NCBI GenBank assembly: GCA_004123355.1
Contig: SCHM01000002.1
Location: 11,691,569 to 11,755,568, forward strand
Direction of reading: 5' to 3'
Source: Amphirosellinia nigrospora
Taxonomy: Eukaryota > Ascomycota > Sordariomycetes > Xylariales > Xylariaceae
DNA length: 64,000 nt
Positions 63,886 through 64,000 of the stretch are shown piece after piece. The first letter of the stretch is position 1, and each line of letters starts with the position of its first letter. The position numbers and the translations under genes are program-made. The notes below the pieces were generated by a model that was not told where the DNA came from, did not search any database, and saw only the letters and a program-made list of their open reading frames with translations.

Positions 63886-64000
63886 ATGCCTCCGCGGCGA
63901 CGAAGCCCGAGAAAAAAGGTGGCGACAGCAGGGGAAGATGAAGAGGCAGCTGTAGCTGAGGAGCCATTACAACTCGGTCGTATGAGTGCTGCCCTTGATA
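63886..64000 (+). CDS. Possible N-terminus of an unidentified protein, cut by the window edge
   Basis: From ATG 63886 the frame reads 'MPPRRRSPRKKVATAGEDEE' then 'AAVAEEPLQLGRMSAALD' to the edge without a stop. Basic then acidic composition is like many fungal nuclear proteins. The same frame is open well upstream, so the true start is uncertain. No family recognised. Confidence 0.3.
   Translation, partial: MPPRRRSPRKKVATAGEDEEAAVAEEPLQLGRMSAALD

Noticed and set aside
1-64000. CRISPR arrays, bacterial operons, rRNA or tRNA genes
   Set aside because: No regularly spaced repeats with spacers, no cloverleaf or rRNA sequence recognised; spliced fungal genes throughout.

Overview
The window looks like nuclear DNA of a filamentous ascomycete (Pezizomycotina, probably Sordariomycetes). 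The evidence is short 55-71 nt GT..AG introns with CTNAC/CTGAT-type branch sites, and fungal families: HET domain, DUF3176, HET-neighbour type protein kinases, fungal PD-(D/E)XK nuclease-like proteins, and a LysM/GH18 chitinase. It also carries a 42 kb block that has been reduced almost wholly to A and T. The surviving cytosines in that block are mostly not followed by A, and TG/CA are depleted in favour of TA, which is the signature of repeat-induced point mutation (RIP).

Layout. 1-9.6 kb: a row of decaying accessory genes: DUF3176 membrane protein (minus), HET-domain protein (minus), and two related protein kinases (one minus and broken, one plus and nearly whole). 9.6-12.7 kb: no gene until a RIP-damaged MFS transporter relic (plus). 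12.9-14.3 kb: a PD-(D/E)XK nuclease-like gene (minus, one frame slip). 14.7-15 kb: hairpin and short repeat array marking the edge of the AT-rich zone. 16.1-57.2 kb: a nested pile of dead transposons. 57.4-61.2 kb: a broken LysM-GH18 chitinase (minus). 61.5-63.0 kb: an intact second PD-(D/E)XK nuclease-like gene (minus, 485 aa, one intron). 63.1-64 kb: small repeats and a partial reading frame at the edge.

The 41 kb AT-rich block resolves into one insertion. An LTR retrotransposon (here called E1) sits at 16,149-57,199, flanked by an exact 5-bp duplication GCCGC. Into it went a second E1 copy (B, 20,172-41,521), a different LTR element (E4, 43,927-52,123, duplication GTTTA) and three copies of a 1.8 kb Tc1/mariner (Fot1/pogo-like) DNA transposon. 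Into B went a third E1 copy in the opposite direction (D, 26,875-34,236, duplication AAAGC), which produces a 14 kb palindrome, and another LTR element (E2, 34,584-41,289) that splits B's LTR. No open reading frame survives in the block. These are fossils with too many breaks to count.

RIP-like damage is also seen in flanking single-copy genes (MFS relic, chitinase tail), which suggests leakage from the repeat block. The two nuclease-like genes on either side share a 59-bp non-coding motif nearby.
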